From Planctomycetota bacterium (GTDB lineage Bacteria; Planctomycetota; Planctomycetia; Planctomycetales; Planctomycetaceae): a stretch of DNA of 64,000 nucleotides. Positions within the stretch are counted from its first letter, which is position 1. The number at the start of each line of letters is the position of its first letter. Shown piece after piece: positions 8,819-19,836 of this stretch. The notes below the pieces were generated by a model. That model worked only from the letters and a program-made list of their open reading frames with translations. It had not been told where the DNA came from and did not search any database. The stretch spans positions 13,562-77,561 of the forward strand of contig JAEZFD010000015.1 of assembly GCA_023417655.1 (NCBI GenBank), read 5' to 3'. Made by a program: the position numbers and the translations under genes.

Positions 8819-10132
8819 ATGATTTCGCAGCCCGCTTCTCCCACAACTTCCGTCAGCCCATCGTCTGAATTCAGGCACCCAGGAAAAGGGGCGCGAGTGG
8901 CAATTGTCGGCGCCGGTGTGATCGGCGCCGCATCCGCTCACTACCTCGCCGAGGCTGGCTGCTCCGTCGTTTTGCTCGACCGTGGGAACTTTGGGAAAGC
9001 CTGCTCTCATGGAAACTGTGGGTACGTTTCCCCTAGTCACATTCTACCGCTCTGTAAACCAGGTGCCGTCTCGGCCTCGCTGAGGACTCTGTTCCAGCGG
9101 AACTCCCCATTCAAGATTCGTCCACGGCTGGATTACCACACGTGGTCCTGGTTTCTGAAATTTGCTTTGCGGTGTAATTACAAAGACATGATTCAGGCGG
9201 GGCACGCCCGGCACGCGATGCTGATGTCCTCACGTCAGCTGTTTCAGGACATGATGACGGCCGGCAAGCTCGGCAACTGCGAATGGGAAACCAAAGGTCT
9301 GCTGTTCGTTCACCATGACCCTCATCACTTCGAATTGTTTGCCAAGATCAACGAACTGCTCGTCAATGAGTACGGGCTAGGCGCCAAACGCTATGACGCC
9401 GACGAGCTTCTGAAACTGGAACCCGCTCTGAAGCCAGTCGTCGCAGGAGCGTGGCTCTATGAGTGTGACGCACATCTCCGGCCGCATTTGCTGATGGACT
9501 CATTTCACCAGCTGTTGATTCAGCAGGGAGTTGAGATTCGTGAGAACTGTGAGTTCCTGGATCTCGAGACCTCATCGAATCAAGCGAAGCGACTGAAAAC
9601 CAGTCAGGGCGACATTGAGGTCGACCATGTTATTTTCGCCACCGGAGCATGGTCACGACTGCTGCAGCAAAAGTTGAAGACCCGGATTCCGATTGAACCG
9701 GGGAAGGGGTATTCGATCACGATGCCCCGACCGGCACTGTGCCCGGCTTACCCGATGATTTTCGAAGATCACCGCGTGGCGATTACTCCGACAGCAGGGG
9801 CTTATCGAATCGGTTCCACCATGGAGTTCGCCGGCTTTGATTCGACTCTGCGGGAAGATCGCCTGAGTCTCCTGACGAACGGGGCGAAGTTCTATCTGCA
9901 GGATCCTCTTGCAGAACCGGTCATTGAGAAATGGTGGGGCTGGCGGCCGATGAGCTGCGACGGCGTGCCGCTCGTTGGCCGAGTGCCGAAGTACGACAAC
10001 GTCTGGCTCGCAGCAGGGCACAGTATGCTCGGCCTCTCAATGGCGACCGCGACCGGCAAACTGCTCATGGAGATGCTGACCGGAGCAACGCCTCACATTG
10101 ACCCGCGCCCCTATCGGCTCGACAGGTTCTAG
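8819..10132 (+). CDS. DadA-type FAD-dependent D-amino acid dehydrogenase
   Basis: 437 residues from the ATG at 8819. The dinucleotide-binding motif GAGVIGAASAHYLAEAG sits at 31-47, followed by an acidic residue at the end of the second strand (LLDRG). The pieces SHGNCGYVSPSHILPL, TKGLLFVHHD and WWGWRPMSCDGVPLVGRVP followed by LAAGHSMLGLSMA are the hallmarks of the DadA family. The family oxidises D-amino acids to 2-oxo acids and ammonia and passes electrons to the respiratory chain at the inner membrane face. Length agrees with E. coli DadA (432). There is no alanine racemase next to it, so the substrate may be another D-amino acid or an imino acid such as hydroxyproline. Family assignment is firm, substrate not. 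Confidence 0.85.
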   Translation: MISQPASPTTSVSPSSEFRHPGKGARVAIVGAGVIGAASAHYLAEAGCSVVLLDRGNFGKACSHGNCGYVSPSHILPLCKPGAVSASLRTLFQRNSPFKIRPRLDYHTWSWFLKFALRCNYKDMIQAGHARHAMLMSSRQLFQDMMTAGKLGNCEWETKGLLFVHHDPHHFELFAKINELLVNEYGLGAKRYDADELLKLEPALKPVVAGAWLYECDAHLRPHLLMDSFHQLLIQQGVEIRENCEFLDLETSSNQAKRLKTSQGDIEVDHVIFATGAWSRLLQQKLKTRIPIEPGKGYSITMPRPALCPAYPMIFEDHRVAITPTAGAYRIGSTMEFAGFDSTLREDRLSLLTNGAKFYLQDPLAEPVIEKWWGWRPMSCDGVPLVGRVPKYDNVWLAAGHSMLGLSMATATGKLLMEMLTGATPHIDPRPYRLDRF

Positions 10133-10170
10133 AGTGCTCGGGTGACGGTCCGGGAAATCTCGCTTGGAAT

Positions 10171-10267
10171 TTTCAAATTCAAAGCACGAAATTCGAAACG
10201 CATCCGAAGTCTCAAAGCCCCGAACAGTCTGAGAGTTTTGAATTTGAAATTTCGAGTTTCGAATTTC
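10171..10267. repeat. AT-rich interleaved inverted repeats
   Basis: Four related arms lie between convergent genes. TTTCAAATTCAAA (10171-10183) is the exact reverse complement of 10237-10249, and GAAATTCGAAAC (10188-10199) is the exact reverse complement of 10256-10267. The order A-B-A'-B' means the two pairings cross. All arms are variants of a TTTCGAATTT-like theme and contrast with the GC-richer surroundings. Confidence 0.6.
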
Positions 10268-10301
10268 TTCCGGGGGACCATACCCCAGATGTTCCTCTCT
10301 C

Positions 10302-11285
10302 TCAGAACTCTCCGATGACCTCATCGCCGCTGATCGTCAGCAGCGCGACAAGCGTCTCGGTCGCGATGTTTTCGCTGATCGACCGGACAGAGCCGTCTGC
10401 CAGCAGGCAGTTATTGATCCCGACGTGAAACGAGTAGAGAGACCGGGTGTTGTTGCAGTTGATCATGCAGCGACCTTTGTTGGTCGCATTGGTTTGAGCC
10501 GCGCCGTCTGAAGTATAAGACAGCAGACTTCCGCCATTGAATTCGCCCCAGCCGCAAAGGCATGCAGAAATCGTACCTGACTGCTGGACACCTCCAGTGA
10601 CAAATTTCTGCGGACGGCCAGCGACTTCAAATAAAGCGATCGTATTTGAGGAACCGTCGGTGATATCTCGCATCCGTCGGCGCCTTCCCCCTCCGTTGAA
10701 GAACGTATCCGTGTTGTTCGGAGGCGTCATGAAGTGCTGGATATTTCCTGTAATCCCCTGGGCTCCATAATAATCTGACACAGCGGCCGACCAGCCGTTC
10801 AGTGCCTCTGGGCTGCCTGCCGGGGCGGTGGCCTTTTGAGCCAACGAATTGAACGTTGTGTCCATTTGCGGACCGAGAGGATTGCTCGGGCATTGATGAA
10901 AAGGCAGCTGATACTGCATAGCTTTCGCGTTGTTGTAATGCCGGTAATCCACAGTGTAATCGTAGAGATCAGAGAGCGGATTATTATCGAGATAGGGGAG
11001 AATCTGAGCTCCCCAGTAAACCGCCGGGCCGGTCTCTGCGTTCGGGAAGTATCCCTTCGTTGCTTCGAAGTTGTGGAACCCGATTCCCAGCTGATGCAGA
11101 TTGTTCTTGCACTGGGTGCGGCGAGCGGCCTCTCGCGCCTGCTGGACCGCTGGGAGCAACAGGGCGATCAGAACCGCGATAATGCCGATGACCACCAGCA
11201 GTTCGATCAGGGTGAAGCCCTTCCGACTTGCCGGTTGCTGCGAGGGGTGAACAAGACTCCGGTGAGCAGAATGTGTGCGTTGCAT
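10302..11285 (-). CDS. DUF1559 pilin-like secreted protein
   Basis: 327 residues. The type IV prepilin leader is clear: RKG-FTLIELLVVIGIIAVLIA, with predicted cleavage after Gly23, methylated Phe24 and the conserved Glu at position 5 of the mature chain, then one hydrophobic helix to about 46. QQAREAARRTQCKNNLHQLG follows, as in DUF1559 proteins (also called SBP_bac_10). Near the C-terminus is the H-X9-DG signature (His, nine residues, then Asp-Gly in HVGINNCLLADGSV). These proteins occur in large paralogous families in planctomycetes and are thought to be pseudopilins of the secretion or fibre apparatus. No pilus assembly gene is adjacent, which is normal for this family. Confidence 0.9.
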   Translation of the reverse strand: MQRTHSAHRSLVHPSQQPASRKGFTLIELLVVIGIIAVLIALLLPAVQQAREAARRTQCKNNLHQLGIGFHNFEATKGYFPNAETGPAVYWGAQILPYLDNNPLSDLYDYTVDYRHYNNAKAMQYQLPFHQCPSNPLGPQMDTTFNSLAQKATAPAGSPEALNGWSAAVSDYYGAQGITGNIQHFMTPPNNTDTFFNGGGRRRRMRDITDGSSNTIALFEVAGRPQKFVTGGVQQSGTISACLCGWGEFNGGSLLSYTSDGAAQTNATNKGRCMINCNNTRSLYSFHVGINNCLLADGSVRSISENIATETLVALLTISGDEVIGEF

Positions 11286-11472
11286 AGCCGTTCGTTTGCC
11301 TCAGATTGCGAGTCACTACTTTGAAAAGTGGTGCTGGCTGAGACGAATTCGTTGCACAGAACGATCTGGAGGCAAAGCCTAAGGGGCTGCCTTCGAAATC
11401 ATTGAGACTCGTCTTTGGCTGGCAGGAGGAATGATCTGACTCCGGGAATGCCGGGGAGCAGATTATTCGATA

Positions 11473-12786
11473 TCAGGGGGACTTCCGTGTTTCAGATGCA
11501 CTGTCCGCTGGTCCGCGTCCCGGCAGAACTGGTGGGCGCATCCGGACTCGGGGTTCCGATAAAGCGATCAGGAAGGCCTCAAGGTCTTCGAGATCCTGCT
11601 GATTCAAACCTAAGGGCTTCAGAAGAGGCGACTTCTTTGGGAAGAGCGGGTCTCCCTGCTGGTCTTCCTTAGGGACCAATGTCGGCATCCCGACGTTGTA
11701 CATGCGGAGTGTGTTCGGGAGTTCAAACAGACCGTTATGCATGTAGGGACGCGTATTGGCGATGTTTCTCAGTGAAGGAGTTCGGAACTTTCCAACGTCT
11801 TCCTCCTTGCCGGTCACTTCATAGCGGCCACGATCCTCGAGTTTTCGGCCGTAATAGCTCAAGCCGATATCGTGAAACTGGTTGTCCGACAACAGCGGTC
11901 CGTTATGGCAGTTCAGGCAGCGACCGGATGTCCGAAAGACATCCAGACCCCGGATTTCGGCGTCCGTCAGGGCTTCATGCTTGCCTTTCAGAAACGCGTC
12001 AAAGCGGCTGCGGCCTCCGACGATGGTTCGTTCAAAACAGGCAATTGCCTGGGCCACCCGTTCGATGGTGATCTGCGGATCCTGAAATGCCGCCTGGAAT
12101 GCCGCCTGATACTCGGGAAGTTCCTTTAGCTGTTGCTGGATCAGATCCTCGGAGCAGGCCATCTCCAGTGGATTGTTGAGGACCTGCAGCGCCTGGTCTT
12201 CCAGCGACACGGCACGCCCATCCCAGAAGAGGGTGTCGACGTGAGCAAGATTCATTAAGGAAGGAGAATTCCGCTTCAGCTCTGCGCGGGCGAGGCCGAA
12301 GGAAACTGTTCTTCCGTCGGTCCATCCCAGATCGGGATCATGGCAGGAGGCACAAGCCATCTCCTGACTGCTGGAAAGCCGGGCATCAAAGAAGAGCATC
12401 CGCCCCAAAAGAGCTTTTTCTTTTGAGAATGGATTCTCTTCGGGATGTTTCACCGGAGGAAGTAATCCCAACTCCTTCCATTCAACCCCGGGATCAATCG
12501 TCGGGGCCGGCCAGGATGCGGTGTCGGTGGAATAAGCCGCACGCAACCGAGCGGTTCGCGCCTGCAACTCCTCGGGGGTCTCGTCAGGGCGGGGAGGAAT
12601 GCGTTCGAAGTATCCGGCACGTCCCCCGAAGCGCTGAACCCCGGGTGCGGGTGTTCCATCAGAGGACTCGGGAGTTCCGCTCTCAGACGTCTCTGCTTTC
12701 GCGGGAGGAGCCGCTTCCTGTTGCGCCAGCACCCAAGCTGGACAAAGGCAAGCGGTCAAAATCAGCGGTTTGAGAAATCGGGACAC
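11473..12786 (-). CDS. Di-haem cytochrome c peroxidase / MauG-family protein
   Basis: 437 residues with a signal peptide (1-21, ending VLA). A Pro/Ser/Glu-rich linker fills 22-60. Two CxxCH haem c sites are present: CASCH at 145-149 and CLNCH at 290-294. KRNSPSLMNLAHVDTLFWDGRA and the distal FRTPSLRNIANTRPYMHNG segment are typical of the bacterial di-haem peroxidases. They reduce hydrogen peroxide in the periplasm with electrons from small cytochromes, or (MauG) carry out oxidative protein modification. Length is longer than classic CcpA (about 330-350) because of the N-terminal extension. The adjacent gcv genes are separated by a terminator, so this is its own unit. Confidence 0.85.
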   Translation of the reverse strand: MSRFLKPLILTACLCPAWVLAQQEAAPPAKAETSESGTPESSDGTPAPGVQRFGGRAGYFERIPPRPDETPEELQARTARLRAAYSTDTASWPAPTIDPGVEWKELGLLPPVKHPEENPFSKEKALLGRMLFFDARLSSSQEMACASCHDPDLGWTDGRTVSFGLARAELKRNSPSLMNLAHVDTLFWDGRAVSLEDQALQVLNNPLEMACSEDLIQQQLKELPEYQAAFQAAFQDPQITIERVAQAIACFERTIVGGRSRFDAFLKGKHEALTDAEIRGLDVFRTSGRCLNCHNGPLLSDNQFHDIGLSYYGRKLEDRGRYEVTGKEEDVGKFRTPSLRNIANTRPYMHNGLFELPNTLRMYNVGMPTLVPKEDQQGDPLFPKKSPLLKPLGLNQQDLEDLEAFLIALSEPRVRMRPPVLPGRGPADSASETRKSP

Positions 12787-12969
12787 AGCCGGAGTTCCAT
12801 GGGGAGATAATTCCTACGGGATGAGTATTGCCGTGTTGAGACTGAGTGTCAATCTCGAGGTTGTTCAGCGGGAGAATTTTTCAGAAATGAAAACATCGCA
12901 AGATTTCACGACGGATCGCCTCGACGACTCTCCAAGAGAAGGTCGTAAAGCTTGACGAAGTAAAGAAAA

Positions 12970-12995
12970 ACAGCCGGGAACGAGTTCCCGGCTGT
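12970..12995 (-). terminator. Rho-independent terminator of the gcvPA-gcvPB operon
   Basis: ACAGCCGGGAA (12970-12980) and TTCCCGGCTGT (12985-12995) form a perfect 11-bp GC-rich stem with a 4-nt loop. On the minus strand the stem runs directly into TTTTTCTTTA. It lies 45 nt after the gcvPB stop. Confidence 0.9.
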
Positions 12996-13040
12996 GGAGT
13001 TTGATCAGAATAAGAAGCGTCAGGTCAACTCAATCGCCAG

Positions 13041-14504
<1,464 letters not shown>

Positions 14505-14561
14505 GGTCGTCTGATCTTTGAAGAGAGTTGGCGGAACGTCACCGGGGGATTCTGAAGAGCA

Positions 14562-15938
14562 TTAAGCTTTCAGTGCCGCCACCAGACGGTCGATCTCGTC
14601 CTTCGTTCTTGTTTCTGTGACCGCTACCAGGACTCCTGCATCCGTCCCTTCCGGCATTTGCGGGAACCGCGTCAGCTCGGGACCGATGTCGAATCCGGCC
14701 GATGCGGCCTTCTTGATCAAGTCTGATGCCGAGCGACCTTTTGCTTTCAGCACGAACTCTTTGAAGAATGGCGTTTTAAATGCCAGTTCCAGGCCGGGAA
14801 CGCTTGTCAGCTGCTGAGCCGCGTAGTGTGCTTTGCGAGTCGAGAGTTCAGCCGCCTCACGGACTCCCTGGGGACCCAATGAGGAGAGGTAAACCGTTGC
14901 TCGCAGTGCGAGCAGACCTTGATTTGTACAGATGTTGCTTGTCGCCTTGTCGCGGCGAATGTGCTGCTCGCGCGTTTGCAATCCGAGTGCATAGCAAACG
15001 CGACCATCACGGTCTTTAGTCTGCGTGATGAGGCGTCCTGGCATCTTCCGGACGAATTCCTGCCCGCAGGCCAGGATTCCGAGGTAAGGCCCACCGTATT
15101 GAAGCGGAACGCCGAGGGACTGACCTTCTGCAACTGCAATGTCAGCACCGTAGTCGGCTGGCCGCTGCAGTAATCCGAGACTGATCGGATCGAAGGAAAC
15201 GACCGACATGGCACCGTGCTGGTGGGCCAGATCGCTCAGTTGAGCCGGTTCTTCCAGACAGCCGAAGAAGTTGGGGTGCTGATAGACGACGCAGGCCGTC
15301 TGATCGTCCACCAGTTTGCTGGCGGCTTCCAGATCGGTTTTTCCGTCGCGGACGGGCAGGGTGACGATCTCAGTGCCGTGATCGCGGAGATAGGTCTCGA
15401 TGATCTGGCGGTACTCAGGATGAACTGCCCCGGAGATCGCCACTTTGTTGTGGCGTCCGTTGACTCGCATCGACATGAAGACTGCTTCGCTAACTGCGGT
15501 TCCGCCTTCATAAAGACTGGCATTGGAGACATCCATGCCGGTCAGTTCGCAGATCAGAGTCTGGAACTCGAAGAACGCCTGTAGCGAACCCTGGCTGGCT
15601 TCAGGTTGATACGGGGTGTAAGCGGTATAGAACTCGCCTCGTCCTGTGATCTCATCAACAACAGCGGGGACGAAGTGGTCATAGGCTCCGCCGCCAAGGA
15701 AGCAGACGCGGTCAGCATGGTTCTTCTGGGCGAGGCGACGGACGTGCTGCTCGAGCTGCAGTTCCGGCATCGCAGGAGGAAGGTTCAGTTCACGACGCAG
15801 CCGCAGCTCGTCTGGAACCTGCTTCAGGAGTGTCTCAAGAGACGGAACACCAATCGCCTTCAACATTTCCTGCTGTTGATCAGCAGTGCTATACAAATAA
15901 GCCAATGTTGTATCCTTTTGCCCCGGATGGTCAGACAT
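14562..15938 (-). CDS. gcvPA: Glycine dehydrogenase (decarboxylating) subunit 1
   Basis: 458 residues, the N-terminal half of the glycine cleavage P-protein; it partners GcvPB encoded just downstream. Characteristic stretches are FLGGGAYDHFVPAVV, TAYTPYQPEASQGSLQAFFE and TSNICTNQGLLALRATVYLS. It carries no PLP lysine of its own, as is usual for this subunit. The start ATG at 15938 gives MSDHPGQKDTTLAYLYST, in line with the family, although the first eight residues are an extension. I looked in the 230-nt leader for a glycine riboswitch and did not find one. Confidence 0.97.
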   Translation of the reverse strand: MSDHPGQKDTTLAYLYSTADQQQEMLKAIGVPSLETLLKQVPDELRLRRELNLPPAMPELQLEQHVRRLAQKNHADRVCFLGGGAYDHFVPAVVDEITGRGEFYTAYTPYQPEASQGSLQAFFEFQTLICELTGMDVSNASLYEGGTAVSEAVFMSMRVNGRHNKVAISGAVHPEYRQIIETYLRDHGTEIVTLPVRDGKTDLEAASKLVDDQTACVVYQHPNFFGCLEEPAQLSDLAHQHGAMSVVSFDPISLGLLQRPADYGADIAVAEGQSLGVPLQYGGPYLGILACGQEFVRKMPGRLITQTKDRDGRVCYALGLQTREQHIRRDKATSNICTNQGLLALRATVYLSSLGPQGVREAAELSTRKAHYAAQQLTSVPGLELAFKTPFFKEFVLKAKGRSASDLIKKAASAGFDIGPELTRFPQMPEGTDAGVLVAVTETRTKDEIDRLVAALKA

Positions 15939-16168
15939 GCTGACCTGTCATCTCGCCTGGAAAGAAGAATCTCAGCATCAAGGGGGGCGGAAATCAATAC
16001 CACGCCCTGAGAATCCGAGGATCAATAGAAGTGGATGGATCCCTCGTGGATCGATTCTCGGCGATGGGGGACCGTAAAGGCGAGGGTCACCTCGAGAATT
16101 GAAACAACAGTCAGGCTGATGCAGCGACAAAGGCGCAGCGCGGAATTTGATGTTGATTCGCCTGACTT

Positions 16169-17149
16169 TCAAGCGGCGCGCGGGTTCTTCAGCAGCTTGA
16201 ATTCCTCGTCTTCGATGATCTGATCGCCAGCCAGCCCCTGCTTTCGGGAGCGCAGGCGATTCCGGATTGCTCGCCGCATGGCATTGTGAAAGCTGACCGA
16301 TGCGGTGAAAAGCGTGATCAGATCGCGGAATCGGGTGTCGGCGGCGAGATCAGAGTGAGTGATCGTGACGTAAGCATTGTATCCGAACCCGAAGAGCGCT
16401 CCGTCGATATCGCCGATCTGTTTTCCTTCCGATTCGATGACGAAATCGGCGCCAACGGAAACCCATTTCCGCTTGATCGTGATGTACCACATTCGTGATC
16501 GACGTTCCTGGAAGTAACAGAACGTGTACACCGATGGGATGCGATATCGCAGTTGGTTCTCATGCATTTCAGACAGGTACGGCACCCCGTCAAGAATGCC
16601 TGTCATCGAGACCAACGGCTTTCCGGCACCGCAGGAACGATGCAGTTCCGCCGTGATCATTTCCTCGATACTGCCGGCCCAGCGGATCTTGGAGTCGGTT
16701 TCCCGGAACAGTTTGACGACCAGTCGTCGTGTTTCGAGATCGCCAGGGCGCAGCTTCATGACTGGGTCATAAAGCATCTGCTTATGCAGCTTCTGGGTCT
16801 GCTGTTCGGACAGGTTGCCGCTCGCTTTGATCTGCCGTCGCAGCTGCTCCTGCCGGTCGAGCTGGATGGCTTCGAGTCGCTTTTTCTGCTGCTCAGGGTT
16901 CGGATTCCAGGCATCTGTGCGAATACCGAGAAGGTGAGTCTGCGACCATTTGCCGGTGGAGTTATCTAGGTCGGAGACGGTCCCGCAAATGTCCATGTTG
17001 ACGCCAAACTGACGGTCGTCGCCTGACTTCAGTCGTTGGAACAGCTCGAGATTCGTCGGGTGGGCACCCATGAAGGCCCACATGTCGACGTAGCGTCGCG
17101 CTCCCTGCAACTTGGAGGTGGATTTCGATTTGAATAGAGCCATGGCCAT
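16169..17149 (-). CDS. Conserved hypothetical protein
   Basis: 326 residues, soluble, no signal peptide. The N-terminus (ARRYVDMWAFMGAHPTNLELFQRL) is followed by a charged helical stretch at about 95-135 (EQQKKRLEAIQLDRQEQLRRQIK) and an alpha/beta C-terminal part with ITIKRKWVSVGADFVIESEG. The extreme C-terminus is basic and then acidic. I recall similar proteins only as planctomycete hypotheticals and cannot name a domain. It sits between the P-type ATPase (upstream, same strand, 125 nt apart) and gcvPA (downstream, 230 nt), so it could share the ATPase transcript. Confidence 0.65.
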   Translation of the reverse strand: MAMALFKSKSTSKLQGARRYVDMWAFMGAHPTNLELFQRLKSGDDRQFGVNMDICGTVSDLDNSTGKWSQTHLLGIRTDAWNPNPEQQKKRLEAIQLDRQEQLRRQIKASGNLSEQQTQKLHKQMLYDPVMKLRPGDLETRRLVVKLFRETDSKIRWAGSIEEMITAELHRSCGAGKPLVSMTGILDGVPYLSEMHENQLRYRIPSVYTFCYFQERRSRMWYITIKRKWVSVGADFVIESEGKQIGDIDGALFGFGYNAYVTITHSDLAADTRFRDLITLFTASVSFHNAMRRAIRNRLRSRKQGLAGDQIIEDEEFKLLKNPRAA

Positions 17150-17274
17150 TTGCCTTCACTTGAAATCTTCAAGTGGGGCGTCCTAATCGACTCTGCATTC
17201 CGAGACAATCCGAGTCCCGGAAACAGGCCTGATTTTTGGATTGGATCGGCAGGAATATTCAGCAGGCGCCGTGA

Positions 17275-19836
17275 TTACTTCGGCGAATCGATCGCAGCCA
17301 AATCCAATCGCACATGCCGCAACCGCAGCGCGTTAGCGATCACCGAAACGGAACTGAGGCTCATTGCCGCGGCCGCAATCATGGGGCTGAGCAGAATTCC
17401 GAAGAATGGGTACAGAATACCTGCGGCAATGGGGATTCCGATGGCGTTGTAGATCAGCGCGAAGAAGAGGTTCTGGCGGATATTTGTCATCGTCGCCAAG
17501 CTCAGGCGAATCGCTCGGGCCAGTCCGTTCAGTTCTCCGCCGACAAGAGTGACGCTGGCACTTTCGATGGCGATGTCAGACCCGGTTCCCATGGCGACGC
17601 CGACATTCGCGGCGGCGAGAGCAGGGGCATCGTTCATGCCGTCTCCGGTCATTGCGACGATTCGACCCTCGCTTTGAAGAGACTGAATGAATTCTTGCTT
17701 GCCCTGCGGAGAAACTCCGGCCTTCACCTCATCGATTCGTAACTGCTTCGCGACAGCGTTTGCAGTCGTCGGGTTGTCCCCAGTCAGCATGACAACTTTT
17801 CGTTCGAGACGATGGAGTTCCTGAATTGCCTGAGTCGCGGATTTCTTGATCGGATCGGTGAGACCGAGCCATCCGGCATAGGCTCCATCGATCCCCACTT
17901 CGATCACTGTGGCTGCCTGTTGGCGTGCATTTTCCTGTTCCTCCGTCACAGAGGAAGGAATCGGAACGCCTTGGGTTTCGAGCAGCGAGCGATTGCCGAT
18001 CACGACAGTCTGTCCGCCGACGCTCGCAATCAGGCCTCCGCCGGTGATGGCTTCAAAGCTCTCGACCTGAGGGAGAGTCAATCGGTGTTTTTGAGCGGTA
18101 TGAATCAATGCGCTGGCTAGAGGATGCTCGCTCTGTTGTTCCGCAGCCGCGACAAGCGAGAGGAGTTTCGTTTCTTCGACAAGGTGCGGGGCGATCATCG
18201 TGACTTCCGGCTTTCCCTTGGTGAGAGTGCCAGTTTTGTCCACGACGACCGTATTCACTGTTGCCAGTTGTTCGAGAGCCGCAGCGTCCCGAATCAGAAT
18301 CCCTGACTGTGCGCCTCGACCGATCCCAGTCATCACAGACATCGGAGTTGCCAGTCCCAATGCACAGGGACAGGCGATGATGAGGACCGAAACCGCGTTC
18401 AGCAGAGCGAATGCGAGGCGGTTTTCTGCAGGCGCAAAAGCGATCCAGAATCCAAAAGTCACCACAGCGACGGCGATGACCACCGGGACGAACCAGCCAG
18501 AGACCTGATCGGCCAGACGCTGTATTGGCGCTCGACTCCGTTGCGCCTGTGCGACCAAATTCACGATTCGAGAAAGTATTGTCTCGGCACCGATTCGATC
18601 CGCTTGAAAATCAAACGAGCCGTTCTGGTTCACAGTTCCGCCAGTGACTCGGTCTCCGATCGTTTTGGTGACCGGAACCGATTCCCCGGTTAGCATCGAC
18701 TCGTCCACATTGCTGTGACCAGACAACACGACCCCGTCCAGTGGAATGCGGTCGCCTGGCAGAACACGTAGCCGGTCCCCGACCTGAATCTGGTGCAACG
18801 GCACTTCAACTGCGGTTCCATTTTCGATGCGTCGCCCAGTCTCCGGAGCAAGTTCCAGCAGCGAACGGATGGCACCACTTGTCTTCTCCCGGGCACTCAG
18901 TTCCAGAACTTGCCCCAGGAGCACAAGCGTTGTAATCACTGCGGCAGATTCGAAATAGAGCGGGACTTCTCCGTGATGGCCGGTTCCGACCGGAATAACT
19001 CCCGGAAAGAGCAGTACCGCGAGGCTGAAGATCAGTGAGCTGATTGTCCCGATGCCAATCAGCGTGAACATATTCAGATGTCCTGTGCGGAATGACAGCG
19101 CCGCTCGCTGGAGAAACGGCCAGCCACACCACAGCACGACGGGTAGGGTGAGCAGACATTGCAGCCAATGAGAAACGGTCGTCCCGATCCAGCGATCGAC
19201 GGGAACACCGATCATCGGCCCCATCGCCAGAATCAAAACAGGGATTGTGAGGTCGAGCGCCACCCAGAGGCGGAAGGACATCGACGTTAGTTCCGGATCG
19301 TCCTCGTCTTGTGCAGAAACGATGACGGGTTCGAGCGCCATTCCACACTCAGGGCAGGCCCCCGGCGATGACTGATGAATGTGAGGGTGCATCGGGCAGG
19401 TGTACAACGTCTGCTGGCGACGGAGCGGGACCGCCAGATTCCGTTCCAATGCCATTCCGCAGACCGGGCAGGCGGCCGGAACGTCGCTTTCCACACCTGG
19501 GCACATCGGACAGATGTAGGCTGCGGTCGACGACTTCGATTCCGTCGAGGTCATCGGTCTCATAGGACCGGAATGACAGCAGCTGTGAGCGGTGCCGTTC
19601 GGTGACGGAGTCGCGGTTTCACAATGGGGATCGGGACCGGATTTCCCGTTCGTGGACTCTGTTTTGTCCATCGTCATCTGCAGTGGTTGCAGCTGGACGG
19701 GCGAGGACGTGTCCAGAAATCGATCGCGACACGAAGGACAGCAAAAGTAAAAGGTCTTGCCATCCCGTTCTGCCGAGATCGCATTCGCCGGATCCACGGT
19801 CATTCCGCAAATCGGATCAATCGCCATTGTCCTCAT
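17275..19836 (-). CDS. Copper-type heavy-metal P1B ATPase with YHS and two HMBD modules
   Basis: 853 residues; it pumps a metal ion, most likely Cu(I), out of the cytoplasm using ATP. Three Cys-rich modules precede the pump: a YHS domain (about 5-45, CGMTVD and FCCPSC), and two heavy-metal-binding domains (about 107-133, CPMCP and CPVCGM; 145-170, CPMHP and CPECGM). Between them are Cys/His-rich linkers (CCHSG). The pump has TGES at 383-386, the transmembrane CPC metal site at 489-491, the phosphorylated Asp533 in DKTGTLTKG, and GDGMNDAPA. This is the CopA/SilP arrangement without a classic HMA domain. The start could instead be the ATG at 19827. It is divergent from a secreted His/Cys-rich protein. 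Confidence 0.93.
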   Translation of the reverse strand: MRTMAIDPICGMTVDPANAISAERDGKTFYFCCPSCRDRFLDTSSPVQLQPLQMTMDKTESTNGKSGPDPHCETATPSPNGTAHSCCHSGPMRPMTSTESKSSTAAYICPMCPGVESDVPAACPVCGMALERNLAVPLRRQQTLYTCPMHPHIHQSSPGACPECGMALEPVIVSAQDEDDPELTSMSFRLWVALDLTIPVLILAMGPMIGVPVDRWIGTTVSHWLQCLLTLPVVLWCGWPFLQRAALSFRTGHLNMFTLIGIGTISSLIFSLAVLLFPGVIPVGTGHHGEVPLYFESAAVITTLVLLGQVLELSAREKTSGAIRSLLELAPETGRRIENGTAVEVPLHQIQVGDRLRVLPGDRIPLDGVVLSGHSNVDESMLTGESVPVTKTIGDRVTGGTVNQNGSFDFQADRIGAETILSRIVNLVAQAQRSRAPIQRLADQVSGWFVPVVIAVAVVTFGFWIAFAPAENRLAFALLNAVSVLIIACPCALGLATPMSVMTGIGRGAQSGILIRDAAALEQLATVNTVVVDKTGTLTKGKPEVTMIAPHLVEETKLLSLVAAAEQQSEHPLASALIHTAQKHRLTLPQVESFEAITGGGLIASVGGQTVVIGNRSLLETQGVPIPSSVTEEQENARQQAATVIEVGIDGAYAGWLGLTDPIKKSATQAIQELHRLERKVVMLTGDNPTTANAVAKQLRIDEVKAGVSPQGKQEFIQSLQSEGRIVAMTGDGMNDAPALAAANVGVAMGTGSDIAIESASVTLVGGELNGLARAIRLSLATMTNIRQNLFFALIYNAIGIPIAAGILYPFFGILLSPMIAAAAMSLSSVSVIANALRLRHVRLDLAAIDSPK

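Noticed and set aside
15939..16168. Glycine riboswitch upstream of gcvPA
   Set aside because: I looked for the conserved glycine-aptamer core in the minus-strand leader and could not find it; a covariance search would settle it.
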